A stretch of 64,000 nucleotides of DNA from Pigmentiphaga litoralis (GCF_014651835.1 NZ_BMXQ01000003.1:124001-188000); one strand, 5' to 3'; shown: positions 44,033-55,880, counted from the stretch's first letter. The notes: generated from the letters alone by a model not told the origin. Numbers and translations: made by a program.

Positions 44033-44127
44033 GGCGGGCCCCTTCGCATGGCGGAGCGGTGAACCTGGTCAGGTCGGGAACGAAGCAGCCACAGCTGTAT
44101 CCCGTCAGTGCCGAAGTCAGGCTCGCC
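44033..44127 (+). ncRNA. ffs: 4.5S signal recognition particle RNA
   Basis: The RNA contains the universally conserved SRP domain IV core: GGTGAACCTGGTCAGGTCGG, then AACGAAGCAGCC, with the GGAA-type tetraloop region. The ends pair as GGCGGGCC (44033-44040) with GGCTCGCC (44120-44127), fixing the length at about 95 nt, normal for the bacterial short form. With Ffh it targets nascent membrane proteins. A hairpin terminator follows and dnaX begins 200 bases downstream, an arrangement common in betaproteobacteria. Confidence 0.95.
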
Positions 44128-44137
44128 ACCTCATTTC

Positions 44138-44170
44138 ACGGACCTCTGCGTTATCGCAGCGGTCCGTTTT
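44138..44170 (+). terminator. Terminator of the SRP RNA
   Basis: ACGGACC-T-CTGCG-TTAT-CGCAG-C-GGTCCGT forms a 12-bp stem with one internal mismatch and ends in TTTT. Confidence 0.92.
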
Positions 44171-44327
44171 CATTTGGGGCCGGGCCGACTTTTTGCAAGT
44201 CGTGGGCGACGGTTGTGTTTTGCCCTTTTTGCCTCATCTTCACGCTGGCGCCCCGCCGTGCCTTGCCTGCACGCCGCCTGGCGCCTTGCTCCCCCCTCAC
44301 TTCTTTCCCCGCGGCTACAATCCCTGC

Positions 44328-47084
44328 ATGACTTATCTGGTGCTGGCTCGCAAATGGCGGCCGCGTTCGTTTGAAACGCTGGTCGGACAAGAACACGTAG
44401 TACGTGCGCTTTCGCACGCGCTCACCACGCAGCGGCTGCATCACGCCTGGCTGTTCACGGGCACGCGGGGCGTGGGCAAGACGACGCTGTCCCGGATCCT
44501 GGCCAAGTCGCTCAATTGCGAGACGGGCATCACGCCGACGCCGTGTGGCGTCTGCCGCGCCTGCACCGAGATCGATGCGGGGCGTTTCGTCGACTATCTG
44601 GAGCTCGACGCGGCGTCCAACCGCGGCGTCGACGAAATGACCCAGCTGCTGGAACAGGCGGTGTATTCGCCGACATCCGGCCGCTTCAAGGTCTACATGA
44701 TCGACGAAGTCCACATGCTGACCGGGCACGCGTTCAACGCCATGCTCAAGACGCTGGAAGAGCCGCCGCCGCACGTCAAATTCATCCTGGCCACCACCGA
44801 TCCGCAAAAGATTCCCGTGACGGTGCTGAGCCGCTGCCTGCAGTTCAACCTGAAGCAGATGCCGCCGGAATCGATCGTCGGCCACCTCGATCACGTGCTG
44901 CAGGAAGAGCAGATGCCCTTCGAGACCGGGGCGCTGCGGTTGATCGGCCAGGCCGCGCGCGGGTCGATGCGCGACGCGCTGTCCCTGACCGACCAGGCCA
45001 TCGCGTACAGCGCGGGCAATCTTTCGGAAGAGGCCGTGCGCGGCATGCTGGGCACCATCGATCAGCGCCACCTGGTGCGCCTGCTCGACGCCGTGGCGTT
45101 GGCCGACGGCCCGGGCGTGGTGGCGGTGGCCGACGAATTGTCCTTGCGCAGCCTGTCGTATGCCGGCGCGCTGGCCGACCTGGCGGTGCTGCTGTCGCGC
45201 GTTGCGCTGGCGCAGCGGGTGTCGGGCACGGTGCCCGACGAAGATCCGCTGGCGGCCGATATCGCGCGCCTGGCGTCGACCCTGTCGCCTGATCACGTGC
45301 AGCTGTTCTATTCGGTGGCGGTGCACAGCCGCGCCGAACTGCCGCTGGCCCCCGATGAATATGCGGGCTTTGTGATGGCGTGCCTGCGGATGCTGGCGTT
45401 TACCGCCGAGCCCGGCGACACGCCGCCGCCCATGGCCACGCCATCCAAACCGGCCGCAACCCGCGCGGCGCCGCTGCGTTCGCCGTCGCCGGTGGCCGCG
45501 ACGAGCGCGCCGGTCGCGCCTCGGAGTGGCGTGGCGACGTCGGGCGCGGCGTCCACGCCCGCAGCGGGCGTTTCGCCAGTGGCGGCTGCGCCTGCCGAAC
45601 TGGCGCCAGCTGCTACGGCTGGATTGCCCTCGGCGGTGCCGGCTGGTCTGGCATCGCCTGCGGCTGAAGTTTCCGCCCCCGCCGCGGCGCCTGCGAAGCT
45701 GTCGCCCAGGGCGATGGCATTGCAAGCGGCCAACGCCGCGTTGCAGCGGTCCGCCGGGCCGGGTGGTTCGCGCGGCGCGTCGTCGCGGGCAGCCGCGGCA
45801 GCCAAGCCGGCTGAACCGGTAGTTGCGCCGGCTGTGAAAGCCGTCGATGTTGCTCCGGTTGCGCAGCGTGCCGCCGCCGTCGAGCCCGCTGCCGCAGCGG
45901 AACGTGCGACGACGGTAGAGCCCGTCACCCTAACCGAGCCTGCGACGGCAGGACAGCCGGTCACTGCAACCGAGCCTGTGACGGCAACGCAGCCTGGGCC
46001 GGCAACGCAGTCTGGGCCGGCAACACAGCCTGGGCCGGCAACACACCCCGCCGCCGCAACGCAGCCTGCTGCGGCCGTTGACCTTGCGGCTCCCGCCAAA
46101 ACTGCTGCACCCGAAGCGGCCGTACCTGTCGAGCCCGCTGCGGCAGTCGAACCCGCTGCGGCAGTCGAACCTGCTGCGGCACCCCAGCCGACTCTCGCGC
46201 CAGCGCCCCAGCTGTCCGAAATGGACGCGTTCGAAGCCTATGCCTCGCAGGGTCCGGACGACGACTTCGACGGGTATTCGGGGGCGCCGCCGGAAGACGC
46301 CTACGACGATTACCCGACCACGGGCAAGACGACGGCAACGCGTCCGGCTGGCAATCGGGGCGCCGCGCCGCGCGGCGCAGGACCCGCGGCTTCAACTGCG
46401 CCGGGCCGAGCGGCCCCGCCAGCCCGCTCGCCTGCCGCTGCACGCGGCGGATCGCCGACGGCTGTGCCTGCCGCCCTGCGCAGCGCATCGCCCGCGGCCA
46501 GCCCCGCGCGCGATGCGGCGCCATCGCCCCCGGCCGCCCCAACGCGCGATGCGGCGCCGTCGCCGCGTGCCGCCACGGCATCCAACGACGCCGACAGCAC
46601 GCTCCGCGCTGCCGACCGCAACACGCCTGTGGCGGGTGCACCGGCCGCCACGCCGTCCGATGCCCCCGCTGGCTCCATCACCCTGACCGAATCCTGGGCG
46701 ACGCTTGCGGCCCGCCTGCCGCTGCGCGGCCTGGCGGCGCAGCTGGCGCAGCAAAGCGAATGGGTCGGTGTGGAGGGCGCGACGATCGTGTTGCGCGTCG
46801 CCACGCGTACGCTGTCGGAAGGGGCGGGCGTGGAACGCCTTCGCGTCGTCCTGGAAGCGCATTTCGGCACGGCCGTCAGGCTGCGGTTCGAGATCGGAAA
46901 AACCGGCGACAATACGGCCTATGCCGCCGCGGTGTCCGAGCGTCAGGCACGGCAGGTAGCGGCGGAACAGACCATTATGGCGGACCCCTTCGTACGGGAT
47001 CTGCTCGACCAATTCGGTGGAAAAATCGTCCCGGACTCGATCCGTCCGGTGACCCCCGACACTCAACAAGGAACTCCATCATGA
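44328..47084 (+). CDS. dnaX: DNA polymerase III subunits gamma/tau, with very long low-complexity linker
   Basis: A 918-residue clamp-loader ATPase, much longer than E. coli tau (643). Domain I-III are normal: Walker [10 protein letters not shown] with Lys51, a four-cysteine zinc module (LNCETG...CGVCRAC), DEVHML, and sensor SRCLQF. Residues about 360-783 are an Ala/Pro/Thr/Glu-rich linker with several tandem repeats (18-bp units at 45983-46036 and 46137-46172). The tau C-terminal domain, which binds polymerase alpha and DnaB, resumes at about 783 ([16 protein letters not shown]) and ends at 918. The stop overlaps ybaB. Whether a short gamma form arises is not evident; no classic AAAAAAG slippery site was noticed. 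Confidence 0.95.
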   Translation: MTYLVLARKWRPRSFETLVGQEHVVRALSHALTTQRLHHAWLFTGTRGVGKTTLSRILAKSLNCETGITPTPCGVCRACTEIDAGRFVDYLELDAASNRGVDEMTQLLEQAVYSPTSGRFKVYMIDEVHMLTGHAFNAMLKTLEEPPPHVKFILATTDPQKIPVTVLSRCLQFNLKQMPPESIVGHLDHVLQEEQMPFETGALRLIGQAARGSMRDALSLTDQAIAYSAGNLSEEAVRGMLGTIDQRHLVRLLDAVALADGPGVVAVADELSLRSLSYAGALADLAVLLSRVALAQRVSGTVPDEDPLAADIARLASTLSPDHVQLFYSVAVHSRAELPLAPDEYAGFVMACLRMLAFTAEPGDTPPPMATPSKPAATRAAPLRSPSPVAATSAPVAPRSGVATSGAASTPAAGVSPVAAAPAELAPAATAGLPSAVPAGLASPAAEVSAPAAAPAKLSPRAMALQAANAALQRSAGPGGSRGASSRAAAAAKPAEPVVAPAVKAVDVAPVAQRAAAVEPAAAAERATTVEPVTLTEPATAGQPVTATEPVTATQPGPATQSGPATQPGPATHPAAATQPAAAVDLAAPAKTAAPEAAVPVEPAAAVEPAAAVEPAAAPQPTLAPAPQLSEMDAFEAYASQGPDDDFDGYSGAPPEDAYDDYPTTGKTTATRPAGNRGAAPRGAGPAASTAPGRAAPPARSPAAARGGSPTAVPAALRSASPAASPARDAAPSPPAAPTRDAAPSPRAATASNDADSTLRAADRNTPVAGAPAATPSDAPAGSITLTESWATLAARLPLRGLAAQLAQQSEWVGVEGATIVLRVATRTLSEGAGVERLRVVLEAHFGTAVRLRFEIGKTGDNTAYAAAVSERQARQVAAEQTIMADPFVRDLLDQFGGKIVPDSIRPVTPDTQQGTPS
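45983..46036. repeat. 18-bp tandem repeat in the dnaX linker
   Basis: Three 18-bp units of the type GGCAACGCAGCCTGGGCC encode Gln-Pro/Ser-Gly-Pro-Ala-Thr repeats. A second set of 18-bp units (GCTGCGGCAGTCGAACCC) lies at 46137-46172 and encodes AAAVEP. Confidence 0.9.
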
Positions 47085-47407
47085 TGAAAGGACAACTCGC
47101 CGGCCTGATGCGTCAAGCGCAGCAGATGCAGGAAAACATGAAGAAGGCCCAGGAAGCGCTGGCCGACATCCAGGTCGAAGGCGCCGCGGGCGGTGGTCTC
47201 GTCAAGGTCGTCGTGACCTGCCGCAATGACGTCAAGCGCGTCAGCATCGACCCCAGCCTGCTGTCCGAAGACAAGGAAATGCTGGAAGACCTCATCGCCG
47301 CCGCGTTCAACGACGCGCTGCGCAAGGCCGAGGCCACCAGCCAGGAAAAGATGGCGTCGGTCACGCAAGGCATGCCGCTGCCACCGGGCATGAAGCTGCC
47401 CTTCTGA
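47081..47407 (+). CDS. YbaB/EbfC-family nucleoid-associated protein
   Basis: A 108-residue dimeric DNA-binding protein: [20 protein letters not shown] and the conserved C-terminal part [16 protein letters not shown]. It sits in the classic dnaX-ybaB-recR order and overlaps the dnaX stop by four bases (ATGATG), so either ATG 47081 or 47084 may be used; AAGGA lies 8-12 bases before 47081. The C-terminus [11 protein letters not shown] is typical. Confidence 0.95.
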   Translation: MMKGQLAGLMRQAQQMQENMKKAQEALADIQVEGAAGGGLVKVVVTCRNDVKRVSIDPSLLSEDKEMLEDLIAAAFNDALRKAEATSQEKMASVTQGMPLPPGMKLPF

Positions 47408-47423
47408 TTGCCGGACGCCGTTG

Positions 47424-48035
47424 ATGGCTACTGACAGAACCTCCGGACCGGCGCCGCTGGCCATGCTGGTGGACGCGCTCAAGCGTCTGCCCGGCGTGGG
47501 CGTGAAGTCGGCCCAGCGCATGGCCTACCACCTGCTGCAGCACGACCCGCACGGGGCGCGCCAGCTGGGCCAGGCGCTGACCGACGCGGTACAGCGCCTG
47601 CGGCATTGCGCGCGCTGCAATACGTTTACCGAGTCGGAAATCTGCGAGACCTGTCAGAGCCCGCGCCGCGACCCGACGCTGCTGTGCATTGTCGAGACGC
47701 CGGCCGACCAGAACATGATCGAAGCCAGCCACAGCTACCAGGGGCTGTACTTCGTGTTGATGGGGCGCTTGTCGCCGCTGGAAGGCATCGGGCCGCGCGA
47801 AATCAGTTTCGACCGGCTGCTGGAGCGGGCCGCCGACGGCATCGTGAAAGAGGTGATCCTGGCGACCAATTTCACGACCGAAGGCGAAACGACGGCGCAT
47901 TACCTGGCTGAACTGCTGCGGGCGCGCGGTCTGAACGTCACGCGCCTGGCGCGCGGCGTGCCTGCCGGCAGTGAACTCGAATACGTGGATGCCGGCACGA
48001 TCGCATGGGCCCTGATGGACCGCCGCGCGTCGTGA
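47424..48035 (+). CDS. recR: Recombination protein RecR
   Basis: A 203-residue recombination mediator acting with RecO/RecF to load RecA on gapped DNA. The helix-hairpin-helix ([20 protein letters not shown]), the zinc finger [16 protein letters not shown] and the Toprim domain ([35 protein letters not shown]) are present in order. A TTG at 47421 is adjacent, but ATG 47424 is preferred. It lies 16 bases after ybaB. Confidence 0.97.
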   Translation: MATDRTSGPAPLAMLVDALKRLPGVGVKSAQRMAYHLLQHDPHGARQLGQALTDAVQRLRHCARCNTFTESEICETCQSPRRDPTLLCIVETPADQNMIEASHSYQGLYFVLMGRLSPLEGIGPREISFDRLLERAADGIVKEVILATNFTTEGETTAHYLAELLRARGLNVTRLARGVPAGSELEYVDAGTIAWALMDRRAS

Positions 48036-48108
48036 CGCTGTTCCCGTTCATTGAACCAGACCTCGACACCGACGTGTCGGCCACGGCCTCGGGCCAGGGA
48101 AGATTGCC

Positions 48109-48486
48109 ATGACCATGGTGCTGTGGTGCGTGCTCATTGCCGGGATGCTGCATATCGTTTGTGCAGGCATCGCCAAGTACGGGGCCAAGGGCTTCGACAA
48201 CAACAATCCGCGTCAGTGGATGGGCACGCTGGAAGGCTACCGCGCGCGGGCCGATGCGGCCCAGGCCAATACGCTGGAAGCCCTGCCGTTCTTTTTCATT
48301 GCGGTGGCGCTGGCGGTCTATACCAATGCGCCGCTCGGCACGTTGCAGATGCTGATGGTGGCGTGGCTGCTCGCCCGCGTCGCCTACATCTGGTTCTATA
48401 TCCGCGACAAGGCCACGCTGCGATCGATCGTGTGGACCGTGGCGCTGGCGATCAATATCGGGATTCTGTTTTCGGGCCGTATCTGA
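48109..48486 (+). CDS. MAPEG-family membrane protein
   Basis: A 125-residue four-helix membrane protein. MAPEG signatures are the first helix, the basic/aromatic DNNNPRQWMGTLEGYRARAD loop, the NTLEALPFFFIAVALAVY helix and the final helices. In eukaryotes such proteins are glutathione- or eicosanoid-handling enzymes; bacterial members are mostly uncharacterised. It is 73 bases after recR and ends at a shared bidirectional terminator. Confidence 0.88.
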   Translation: MTMVLWCVLIAGMLHIVCAGIAKYGAKGFDNNNPRQWMGTLEGYRARADAAQANTLEALPFFFIAVALAVYTNAPLGTLQMLMVAWLLARVAYIWFYIRDKATLRSIVWTVALAINIGILFSGRI

Positions 48487-48505
48487 CCGCAACCTGAGCG
48501 CAATC

Positions 48506-48549
48506 GAAAAAGGCCGGATGGCGCGTTGAACGCCATCCGGCCTTTTTTC
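48506..48549. terminator. Bidirectional terminator between the MAPEG gene and tal
   Basis: GGCCGGATGGCG and its complement form a 12-bp core (16-17 bp with the flanking A/T runs) and a 7-base loop. A run of T follows on both strands, so it ends both the convergent MAPEG and tal transcripts. Confidence 0.93.
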
Positions 48550-48564
48550 TTGAAGCGACCCGGC

Positions 48565-49521
48565 TTATGCGGTGGCGGCAGCCCCGAGCAACCCATCCAG
48601 CTTGCGCGCATCGGCCGCAAACGCGCGAATGCCTTCCGACAGTTTCTCGGTCGCCATGGCGTCTTCGTTCAGCATCGTACGGAAGGTGATCTCGTCCGCC
48701 GTGATGCGTTCCGGCTTGGCCTGGGCCGCGCGTTCCGGCGTCAGGCGCAGGGGCACGTCGCCCTCGGCCTGTTCCAGTTCGGCCAGCAGCTCGGTGCTGA
48801 TGGTCAGCAGGTCGGACCCCGCCAATGCCGTGATCTGGCCCACGTTACGGAAACTCGCGCCCATGATTTCGGTCGGAATCCCGTAGGTCTTGTAGTACTC
48901 ATAGATCCGGCTGACCGATTTGACGCCTGGATCGTCGATGCCGGCGTTGGCGGCTTCGTCCCAGTCCTTGCCGGCGCTTTTCTTGTACCAGTCGTAGATG
49001 CGGCCCACGAACGGCGAGATCAGCTGTGCTCCGGCGTCGGCGCAGGCGACGGCCTGCACCAGCGAGAACAGCAGGGTCATGTTGCAGCGGATCCCTTCGG
49101 CCTGCAGCACGCGGGCGGCCTGGATGCCTTCCCAGGTCGATGCGATCTTGATCAGCACGCGTTCGCGCGGAATGCCGGCGGCTTCGTACCAGGAAATGAT
49201 GGTGCGGCCGCGCTCGACGGTGCCGCGGGTATCGAACGACAGGCGTGCATCGACTTCGGTCGATACTCTGCCGGGAACGATCTTCAGGATTTCGGTGCCA
49301 AACGAGACCAGCAGCCGGTCCATCACGTGCGTCAGCGACTCGTTGCGATAGTCGCGCACGGCACGGTCGAGCAGGGGGCGATAGGCCTCTTTCTGAACGG
49401 CTTTCAGGATCAGCGACGGGTTGGTCGTGGCGTCGGTCGGACGGAAGGCGCGCATGGATTCGAAGTCGCCCGTGTCGGCGACGACGACGGTATGCTGGCG
49501 CAAGGATTCAAGCTGGTTCAA
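48565..49521 (-). CDS. tal: Transaldolase
   Basis: A 318-residue class I aldolase of the pentose phosphate pathway that transfers dihydroxyacetone units. The signature [12 protein letters not shown] is near residue 30; the Schiff-base lysine lies in [11 protein letters not shown]; the motif [13 protein letters not shown] follows. The Asp and Glu of the active site are in DTGDF and the STWEG region. It is convergent with the MAPEG gene and divergent from carA with a 164-base spacer. Confidence 0.96.
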   Translation of the reverse strand: MNQLESLRQHTVVVADTGDFESMRAFRPTDATTNPSLILKAVQKEAYRPLLDRAVRDYRNESLTHVMDRLLVSFGTEILKIVPGRVSTEVDARLSFDTRGTVERGRTIISWYEAAGIPRERVLIKIASTWEGIQAARVLQAEGIRCNMTLLFSLVQAVACADAGAQLISPFVGRIYDWYKKSAGKDWDEAANAGIDDPGVKSVSRIYEYYKTYGIPTEIMGASFRNVGQITALAGSDLLTISTELLAELEQAEGDVPLRLTPERAAQAKPERITADEITFRTMLNEDAMATEKLSEGIRAFAADARKLDGLLGAAATA

Positions 49522-49633
49522 CTCATTTGCTCCGTTAGTAGGGGTGTCTGATGGGGTATACTTGTAAGGTTTAACGTTTTCATTTCACGCCTCCCCCCCT
49601 AGCGCGTATCTATTCCGCTGCAGCTCAACTTGG

Positions 49634-49664
49634 CCCCTCCTTGTGGAGGACCCCATGGGGGAGG
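49634..49664 (+). promoter_or_regulatory. Alternative hairpins in the carA leader
   Basis: CCTCC-TTGT-GGAGG (49636-49649) and, overlapping it, CCCCTCC (49634-49640) pairing with GGGGAGG (49658-49664) are mutually exclusive stems 20-50 bases before the carA start. They could switch between two folds. No T run follows, so translational rather than terminator control is more likely, if any. Confidence 0.5.
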
Positions 49665-49685
49665 ACTCGACTCGGAGATCTTCTC

Positions 49686-50837
<1,152 letters not shown>

Positions 50838-50845
50838 GGCGAGTT

Positions 50846-53800
50846 ATGCCCAAGCGGACAGACATCAAAAGTATTCTCATCATCGGCGCCGGCCCGATCG
50901 TCATCGGTCAGGCCTGCGAATTCGACTACTCCGGCGCCCAGGCCTGCAAGGCACTGAAGGCCGAGGGCTACAAGGTCATCCTGGTCAACAGCAATCCGGC
51001 CACGATCATGACGGACCCGGAAACGGCCGACGTCACCTACATCGAGCCGATCACCTGGCAAGTCGTCGAAAAGATCATCGAGAAAGAACGTCCTGACGCG
51101 GTCCTGCCCACCATGGGCGGCCAGACCGCGCTCAACTGCGCGCTCGACCTCGACAAGCACGGCGTGCTTGCCAAGTACAACGTCGAACTCATCGGCGCGA
51201 ACGCTCACGCCATCGAGAAGGCCGAAGACCGCCAGAAGTTCAAGGAAGCGATGAACAGCATCGGCCTGGAATCGGCACGCTCGGGCGTGGCGCATTCCAT
51301 GGAAGAAGCCTGGGCCATGCAGCGCAAGATCGCGATCGAGGGCAACACGCTCGGCTTTCCGGTCGTGATCCGGCCCAGCTTCACGCTGGGCGGAACGGGC
51401 GGCGGCATTGCCTACAACGCCGAAGAATTCGAGACCATCTGCCGCGGCGGCCTGGAAGCGTCTCCGACCAGCGAACTGCTGATCGAAGAGTCGCTGCTCG
51501 GCTGGAAGGAATTCGAGATGGAAGTCGTGCGCGACAGCGCCGACAACTGCATCATCGTCTGCTCGATCGAAAACCTGGACCCCATGGGGATTCACACGGG
51601 TGATTCGATCACGGTGGCGCCGGCGCAGACCCTGACCGACAAAGAATATCAATTGATGCGCAACGCCTCGATCGCGGTGCTGCGCGAGATCGGCGTTGAT
51701 ACCGGTGGTTCGAACGTGCAGTTCGCGGTCAACCCGGCCAACGGCCGCATGATCGTGATCGAGATGAACCCGCGCGTGTCGCGCTCGTCCGCGCTGGCTT
51801 CCAAGGCGACGGGTTTCCCGATCGCCAAGATCGCGGCCAAGCTGGCCGTGGGCTACACGCTGGACGAACTGCGCAACGAGATCACCGGCGGCGCGACCCC
51901 GGCCTCGTTCGAGCCGACCATCGATTACGTCGTCACCAAGGTGCCGCGTTTCGCGTTTGAAAAATTCCCGCAAAGCGATTCCCACCTGACCACGCAGATG
52001 AAGTCGGTGGGCGAAGTGATGGCCATCGGCCGCACTTTCCAGGAATCGTTCCAGAAAGCCATGCGCGGCCTGGAAGTCGGCGTGGATGGCCTGAACCAGA
52101 AGACGACCGACCGCGAGCGGATCGAAGTCGAACTGGGCGAGCCGGGTCCGGAACGCATCTGGTTCGTGGGCGACGCGTTTGCCCAGGGCTTCTCGCTCGA
52201 AGAAGTGCAGACCCTGACGCACATCGACAACTGGTTCCTGTCGCAGATCAAGGAAATCGTCGACATCGAACTGGCGTTGGAAAAGAAGACGCTGGCCGAT
52301 CTGGACCGCAACACCATCTGGCAACTGAAGCGCAAGGGTTTCTCGGATCGCCGCCTGGCCTATCTGCTGGACACGACCGAAACCGAAGTGCGCAAGCTGC
52401 GTCACCAGTACGACGTGCGCCCGGTGTACAAGCGCGTCGACACCTGCGCCGCCGAATTCGCAACCAATACCGCCTACATGTATTCGACCTATGAGGAAGA
52501 GTGCGAGGCGAACCCGACCGACAAGAAGAAGATCATCGTGCTGGGTGGCGGTCCGAACCGGATCGGCCAGGGCATCGAATTCGACTATTGCTGCGTCCAT
52601 GCGGCCATGGCCCTGCGTGATGCGGGCTATGAAACCATCATGGTCAACTGCAATCCGGAAACCGTGTCGACCGACTACGACACGTCGGACCGCCTGTACT
52701 TCGAGCCGCTCACGTTGGAAGACGTGCTGGAAATCGTCGACAAGGAAAAGCCGGTCGGCATGATCGTCCAGTATGGCGGGCAGACGCCGCTCAAGCTGGC
52801 CAAGGCGCTGGAAGCCAACGGCGTGCCGATCATCGGCACCAGTCCCGAATCGATCGACATCGCCGAAGACCGCGAACGCTTCCAGAAGCTGCTGAACAAG
52901 CTGGGCCTGCTGCAACCGCCGAACCGTACCGCCCGCACCGAATCCGAAGCCCTGGCGCATGCCCAGGACATCGGCTATCCGCTGGTGGTGCGCCCAAGCT
53001 ACGTGCTGGGCGGCCGCGCGATGGAAATCGTGCACGAACAGAAGGACCTGGAGCGCTACATGCGCGAAGCGGTCAAGGTCAGCAATGACTCGCCCGTGCT
53101 GCTGGATCGCTTCCTGAACGACGCGATCGAAGTGGACGTGGACTGCCTGTCCGATGGCAAGCGTGTCTTCATTGGCGGCGTGATGCAGCACATCGAACAG
53201 GCCGGCGTCCATTCGGGCGACTCGGCATGCTCGTTGCCGCCGTACTCGCTGTCGAACGAACTGATCGAAGAGATCAAACGGCAGACCGCCGTCATGGCGC
53301 GGGCGCTGAACGTGATCGGCCTGATGAACGTGCAGTTCGCGGTCCAGGGCGGCACCGTCTATGTGCTCGAAGTGAACCCGCGCGCCTCGCGCACAGTGCC
53401 CTTCGTGTCCAAGGCGACGTCGCTGCAACTGGCCAAGATCGGCGCGTTGGCCATGGCGGGCAAGAGCCTGGACGAGCAGGGCCTCGGCGCGGAAGTCGTG
53501 CCGCCGTACTTCTCGGTCAAGGAAGCCGTGTTCCCGTTCGTGAAGTTCCCGGGCGTCGACACCATTCTCGGCCCAGAGATGAAGTCGACCGGCGAAGTCA
53601 TGGGCGTGGGCACCACCTTCGGTGAAGCCTTCGTCAAGTCGCAACTGGCTGCCAGCGTTCGCCTGCCCGAAAGCGGCACGGCATTCATCAGCGTCAAGAA
53701 CGAAGACAAGGTCAAGGCCGTGACCGTGGCGCAGGGCCTGCACAAGCTGGGCTTCTCGCTGGTGGCCACGCGCGGTACGGCGGCGGCGATCGAAGCGGCC

Positions 53801-54088
53801 GGCGTGCCGGTGCGTATCGTCAACAAGGTGACCGAAGGCCGCCCGAACATCGTCGACATGGTCAAGAACGGGGATATCTCGCTGGTGATCAACACCGTCG
53901 AGGAACGCCGCAATGCCATCGCCGATTCGCGGGCGATTCGCGTGGCCGCCCTGGCTTCGCGCGTGACCTACTACACGACCATCGCGGGCGCCTGGGCTGC
54001 CGTGGAAGGCATGCAGTACATGCGTGAAGGTGGCGGTCTGCAGGTGTACTCGCTGCAGGAACTGCACGCAGGGCTCGACATTAAATAA
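50846..54088 (+). CDS. carB: Carbamoyl-phosphate synthase large subunit
   Basis: A 1080-residue synthetase with two ATP-grasp halves. The carboxy-phosphate half begins [22 protein letters not shown]; the carbamoyl-phosphate half starts near 555 ([20 protein letters not shown]). The repeated GTGGGIAYN / GGRAMEIV nucleotide motifs and an MGS-like C-terminal allosteric domain ([27 protein letters not shown]) are present, so regulation by UMP/ornithine is expected. It is the second gene of carAB and is followed by a strong terminator. Confidence 0.97.
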   Translation: MPKRTDIKSILIIGAGPIVIGQACEFDYSGAQACKALKAEGYKVILVNSNPATIMTDPETADVTYIEPITWQVVEKIIEKERPDAVLPTMGGQTALNCALDLDKHGVLAKYNVELIGANAHAIEKAEDRQKFKEAMNSIGLESARSGVAHSMEEAWAMQRKIAIEGNTLGFPVVIRPSFTLGGTGGGIAYNAEEFETICRGGLEASPTSELLIEESLLGWKEFEMEVVRDSADNCIIVCSIENLDPMGIHTGDSITVAPAQTLTDKEYQLMRNASIAVLREIGVDTGGSNVQFAVNPANGRMIVIEMNPRVSRSSALASKATGFPIAKIAAKLAVGYTLDELRNEITGGATPASFEPTIDYVVTKVPRFAFEKFPQSDSHLTTQMKSVGEVMAIGRTFQESFQKAMRGLEVGVDGLNQKTTDRERIEVELGEPGPERIWFVGDAFAQGFSLEEVQTLTHIDNWFLSQIKEIVDIELALEKKTLADLDRNTIWQLKRKGFSDRRLAYLLDTTETEVRKLRHQYDVRPVYKRVDTCAAEFATNTAYMYSTYEEECEANPTDKKKIIVLGGGPNRIGQGIEFDYCCVHAAMALRDAGYETIMVNCNPETVSTDYDTSDRLYFEPLTLEDVLEIVDKEKPVGMIVQYGGQTPLKLAKALEANGVPIIGTSPESIDIAEDRERFQKLLNKLGLLQPPNRTARTESEALAHAQDIGYPLVVRPSYVLGGRAMEIVHEQKDLERYMREAVKVSNDSPVLLDRFLNDAIEVDVDCLSDGKRVFIGGVMQHIEQAGVHSGDSACSLPPYSLSNELIEEIKRQTAVMARALNVIGLMNVQFAVQGGTVYVLEVNPRASRTVPFVSKATSLQLAKIGALAMAGKSLDEQGLGAEVVPPYFSVKEAVFPFVKFPGVDTILGPEMKSTGEVMGVGTTFGEAFVKSQLAASVRLPESGTAFISVKNEDKVKAVTVAQGLHKLGFSLVATRGTAAAIEAAGVPVRIVNKVTEGRPNIVDMVKNGDISLVINTVEERRNAIADSRAIRVAALASRVTYYTTIAGAWAAVEGMQYMREGGGLQVYSLQELHAGLDIK

Positions 54089-54104
54089 ACGTCGTTTTGC
54101 CCCC

Positions 54105-54137
54105 TGACAAAGGCCCCGCAAGGGGCTTTTGTCATTT
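54105..54137 (+). terminator. Terminator 1, after carB
   Basis: TGACAAAGGCCCC pairs with GGGGCTTTTGTCA around a GCAA loop and is followed by TTT, 17 bases after the carB stop. Confidence 0.9.
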
Positions 54138-54365
54138 GGGGCCCGGATTCCGAGTACTGGGACGAAACGCTGGTGCTGTAATCCGTAAAAGGTCCTGCCC
54201 GAGGGAAGTTTCGCGGGCGTGGCTGGAAAAACGACAAAGGCGCCGCAAGGCGCCTTTGTTTTGGGGGGAACCCCGCCCGTACGAAAGCCGCTGCTACGGT
54301 TGAGCGTGCCGCGCCCTACGGTCCGTCAGGGATAGGGAAGAATCCCGCATTCTTGGCCGGAACGC
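54138..54365. other. Spacer between terminator-like hairpins 1 and 3
   Basis: No protein gene is seen. A second terminator-like hairpin lies inside it (54234-54262). The two flanking segments (about 95 and 100 bases) could hold small RNA genes that end at these hairpins, but I see no clear promoter before the second one. Confidence 0.4.
54234..54262 (+). terminator. Terminator-like hairpin 2
   Basis: ACAAAGGCGCC pairs with GGCGCCTTTGT around a GCAA loop and runs into TTTT. Its sequence is a close relative of terminator 1, 100 bases upstream. No annotated gene precedes it. Confidence 0.85.
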
Positions 54366-54394
54366 TTGCGTCATCCGCCAAGTTTCAGGACAAT
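54366..54394 (+). promoter_or_regulatory. Putative promoter in the greA leader
   Basis: TTGCGT and GACAAT are separated by 17 bases. The match to sigma70 is moderate. The predicted start at about 54401 is just before the third terminator hairpin. Confidence 0.45.
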
Positions 54395-54406
54395 CTCTGT
54401 TGATCG

Positions 54407-54439
54407 CCCCGGTTCTGATCGAACCGGGGTTTTGTTTTT
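54407..54439 (+). terminator. Terminator 3, in the greA leader
   Basis: CCCCGGTTC pairs with GAACCGGGG around a five-base loop and is followed by TTTTGTTTTT. It stands 83 bases before the greA ATG, so it must be an attenuator for greA or the end of a short leader RNA. Confidence 0.85.
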
Positions 54440-54522
54440 CCGTCCGCCGCCCGGCACGCCTCTGCATGAGCAGGTGTCTTCCCGGCCCGCGGACATCCAC
54501 CAGAAAGTGAAGGAAGTAGAAC

Positions 54523-54999
54523 ATGGCTGCCATTCCGCTGACCGTGCGCGGTGCCGAGCGCCTGAAGCAGGAACTGCATCGTCTGAAGACGGTGGAGCGT
54601 CCTGCGGTGATCAACGCCATCTCCGAAGCGCGTGCCCAGGGCGACCTGTCCGAAAACGCCGAGTACGATGCCGCGAAAGAAAAGCAGGGCTTCATCGAAG
54701 GGCGAATCCAGGATCTGGAAAGCAAGCTGTCGAACGCACAACTGATCGACCCGACCGAACTCGACGCCGACGGCCGTATCGTCTTTGGCGCGACGGTCGA
54801 CCTGGAAGACCTCGAATCGAACGAAAAAGTGACCTACCAGGTGGTAGGCGACGACGAGGCCGACATCCGCGTCAACATGATCTCGATCTCCAGCCCGATC
54901 GCGCGCGCGCTGATCGGCAAGTCCGAAGGCGACGTGGCTGAAGTGCAGGCGCCGTCAGGCGTGCGCGAGTACGAGATCCTGAACGTCCGTTATATCTGA
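54523..54999 (+). CDS. greA: Transcription elongation factor GreA
   Basis: A 158-residue factor that rescues backtracked RNA polymerase by stimulating transcript cleavage. The N-terminal coiled coil has the acidic tip [14 protein letters not shown] with Asp/Glu residues that enter the polymerase channel; the C-terminal FKBP-like domain has the [14 protein letters not shown] motif (conventional GreA end). AAGGA precedes ATG 54523 by about 9 bases. An intrinsic terminator lies in its own leader. Confidence 0.97.
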   Translation: MAAIPLTVRGAERLKQELHRLKTVERPAVINAISEARAQGDLSENAEYDAAKEKQGFIEGRIQDLESKLSNAQLIDPTELDADGRIVFGATVDLEDLESNEKVTYQVVGDDEADIRVNMISISSPIARALIGKSEGDVAEVQAPSGVREYEILNVRYI

Positions 55000-55172
55000 G
55001 CCGATAGGGTTCGGGTCCACGCAGGTCGCCGCTTAGCCGGCGGCCAACCGCCGTGCGAACGCCGGCAACCCCGTGCATCGCAACGGGTCGTCAACAAAGA
55101 TGAGGTCAGGGAAGAAAGTCCGCCCACCCCGCGTCACGGTCTGCCGTGCGGGGGAGGGCGGTCACGGCGCGC

Positions 55173-55880
55173 TTATCTGTCGCCGCGGGTCTTGCGGGGC
55201 GCGCCGCTGCGGGCGCCGGCGCGCAGCGACAGCGCGCTGCGGGCCGAACCTGGCTTGGTGAACGACGTCGCTTTCTTGCGGGCGGCGCCCAGCGTCGAAG
55301 TCAGGCCGCCATCGGTACGGCGTGGTGCGCTCTTGCGCGCGGCGCCACGGGCCGAACCGGCCTCGTCGTGCAGCGAAGGACGCGTCTTTTTCTCGGTCGC
55401 GCCCAGGTAACGTTCGCGGGCGGTGATGGGGCCGGTGGTGCGCTCGACCTTTTCGGTACGCTTGCGCTCGGGGGCGGGCTTGCCGGCCTGGGCCTGGCGT
55501 TTGGGCACGTGCGGCTCGCTGGCCTTGCGATGCGTATTCAGGCCAAGGGTCGACACGTCGAAACCGGCCTTCTTGTCCAGGAAGGCCTTGCCTTCCGGGT
55601 CGGATTCGGTCGGGCGATACAGAATCAGGATCTTGCCCAGGTGGTGAACCGGGGCGCAGGCAAGCTGGTCGCAGATCTGGTGCAGGATCTCTTCGCGGGC
55701 GGCGCGGTCTTCACCGCCGGCGCGCACCTTGATCAGGCCGTGGGCCGACAGGTTGCGGTCGATTTCCTGCAATACCGATGCCGACAGACCCTTGTCGCCC
55801 AGCAGGACGACGGGTTTGAGGGGATGGGCGGCGGCGCGCAGGGCGCTGCGTGTTTGGGATGTAATGTCAAGGACGGGCAT
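55173..55880 (-). CDS. YhbY-family (CRM-domain) RNA-binding protein with basic tail
   Basis: A 235-residue protein. The first 100 residues are a CRM/YhbY domain: LRAAAHPLKPVVLLGDKGLS and a GLIKVRAGGEDR element with the KILILYRP end. YhbY binds pre-50S ribosomes in E. coli. The remaining 135 residues are Arg/Lys/Ala/Gly-rich, disordered and strongly basic, as in related Burkholderiales, and probably add nonspecific RNA binding. It is divergent from rlmE, the usual arrangement next to rlmE-ftsH. Confidence 0.9.
   Translation of the reverse strand: MPVLDITSQTRSALRAAAHPLKPVVLLGDKGLSASVLQEIDRNLSAHGLIKVRAGGEDRAAREEILHQICDQLACAPVHHLGKILILYRPTESDPEGKAFLDKKAGFDVSTLGLNTHRKASEPHVPKRQAQAGKPAPERKRTEKVERTTGPITARERYLGATEKKTRPSLHDEAGSARGAARKSAPRRTDGGLTSTLGAARKKATSFTKPGSARSALSLRAGARSGAPRKTRGDR

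Noticed and set aside
55005-55025. T-loop-like GGTTCGGGTCC after the greA stop
   Set aside because: No acceptor stem, anticodon arm or CCA end can be folded around it; not a tRNA.
55095-55115. RNase P-like string GAAGAAAGTCCG after greA
   Set aside because: The rest of the RNase P RNA (conserved 3' parts, P4 partner) is missing, so the match is chance.
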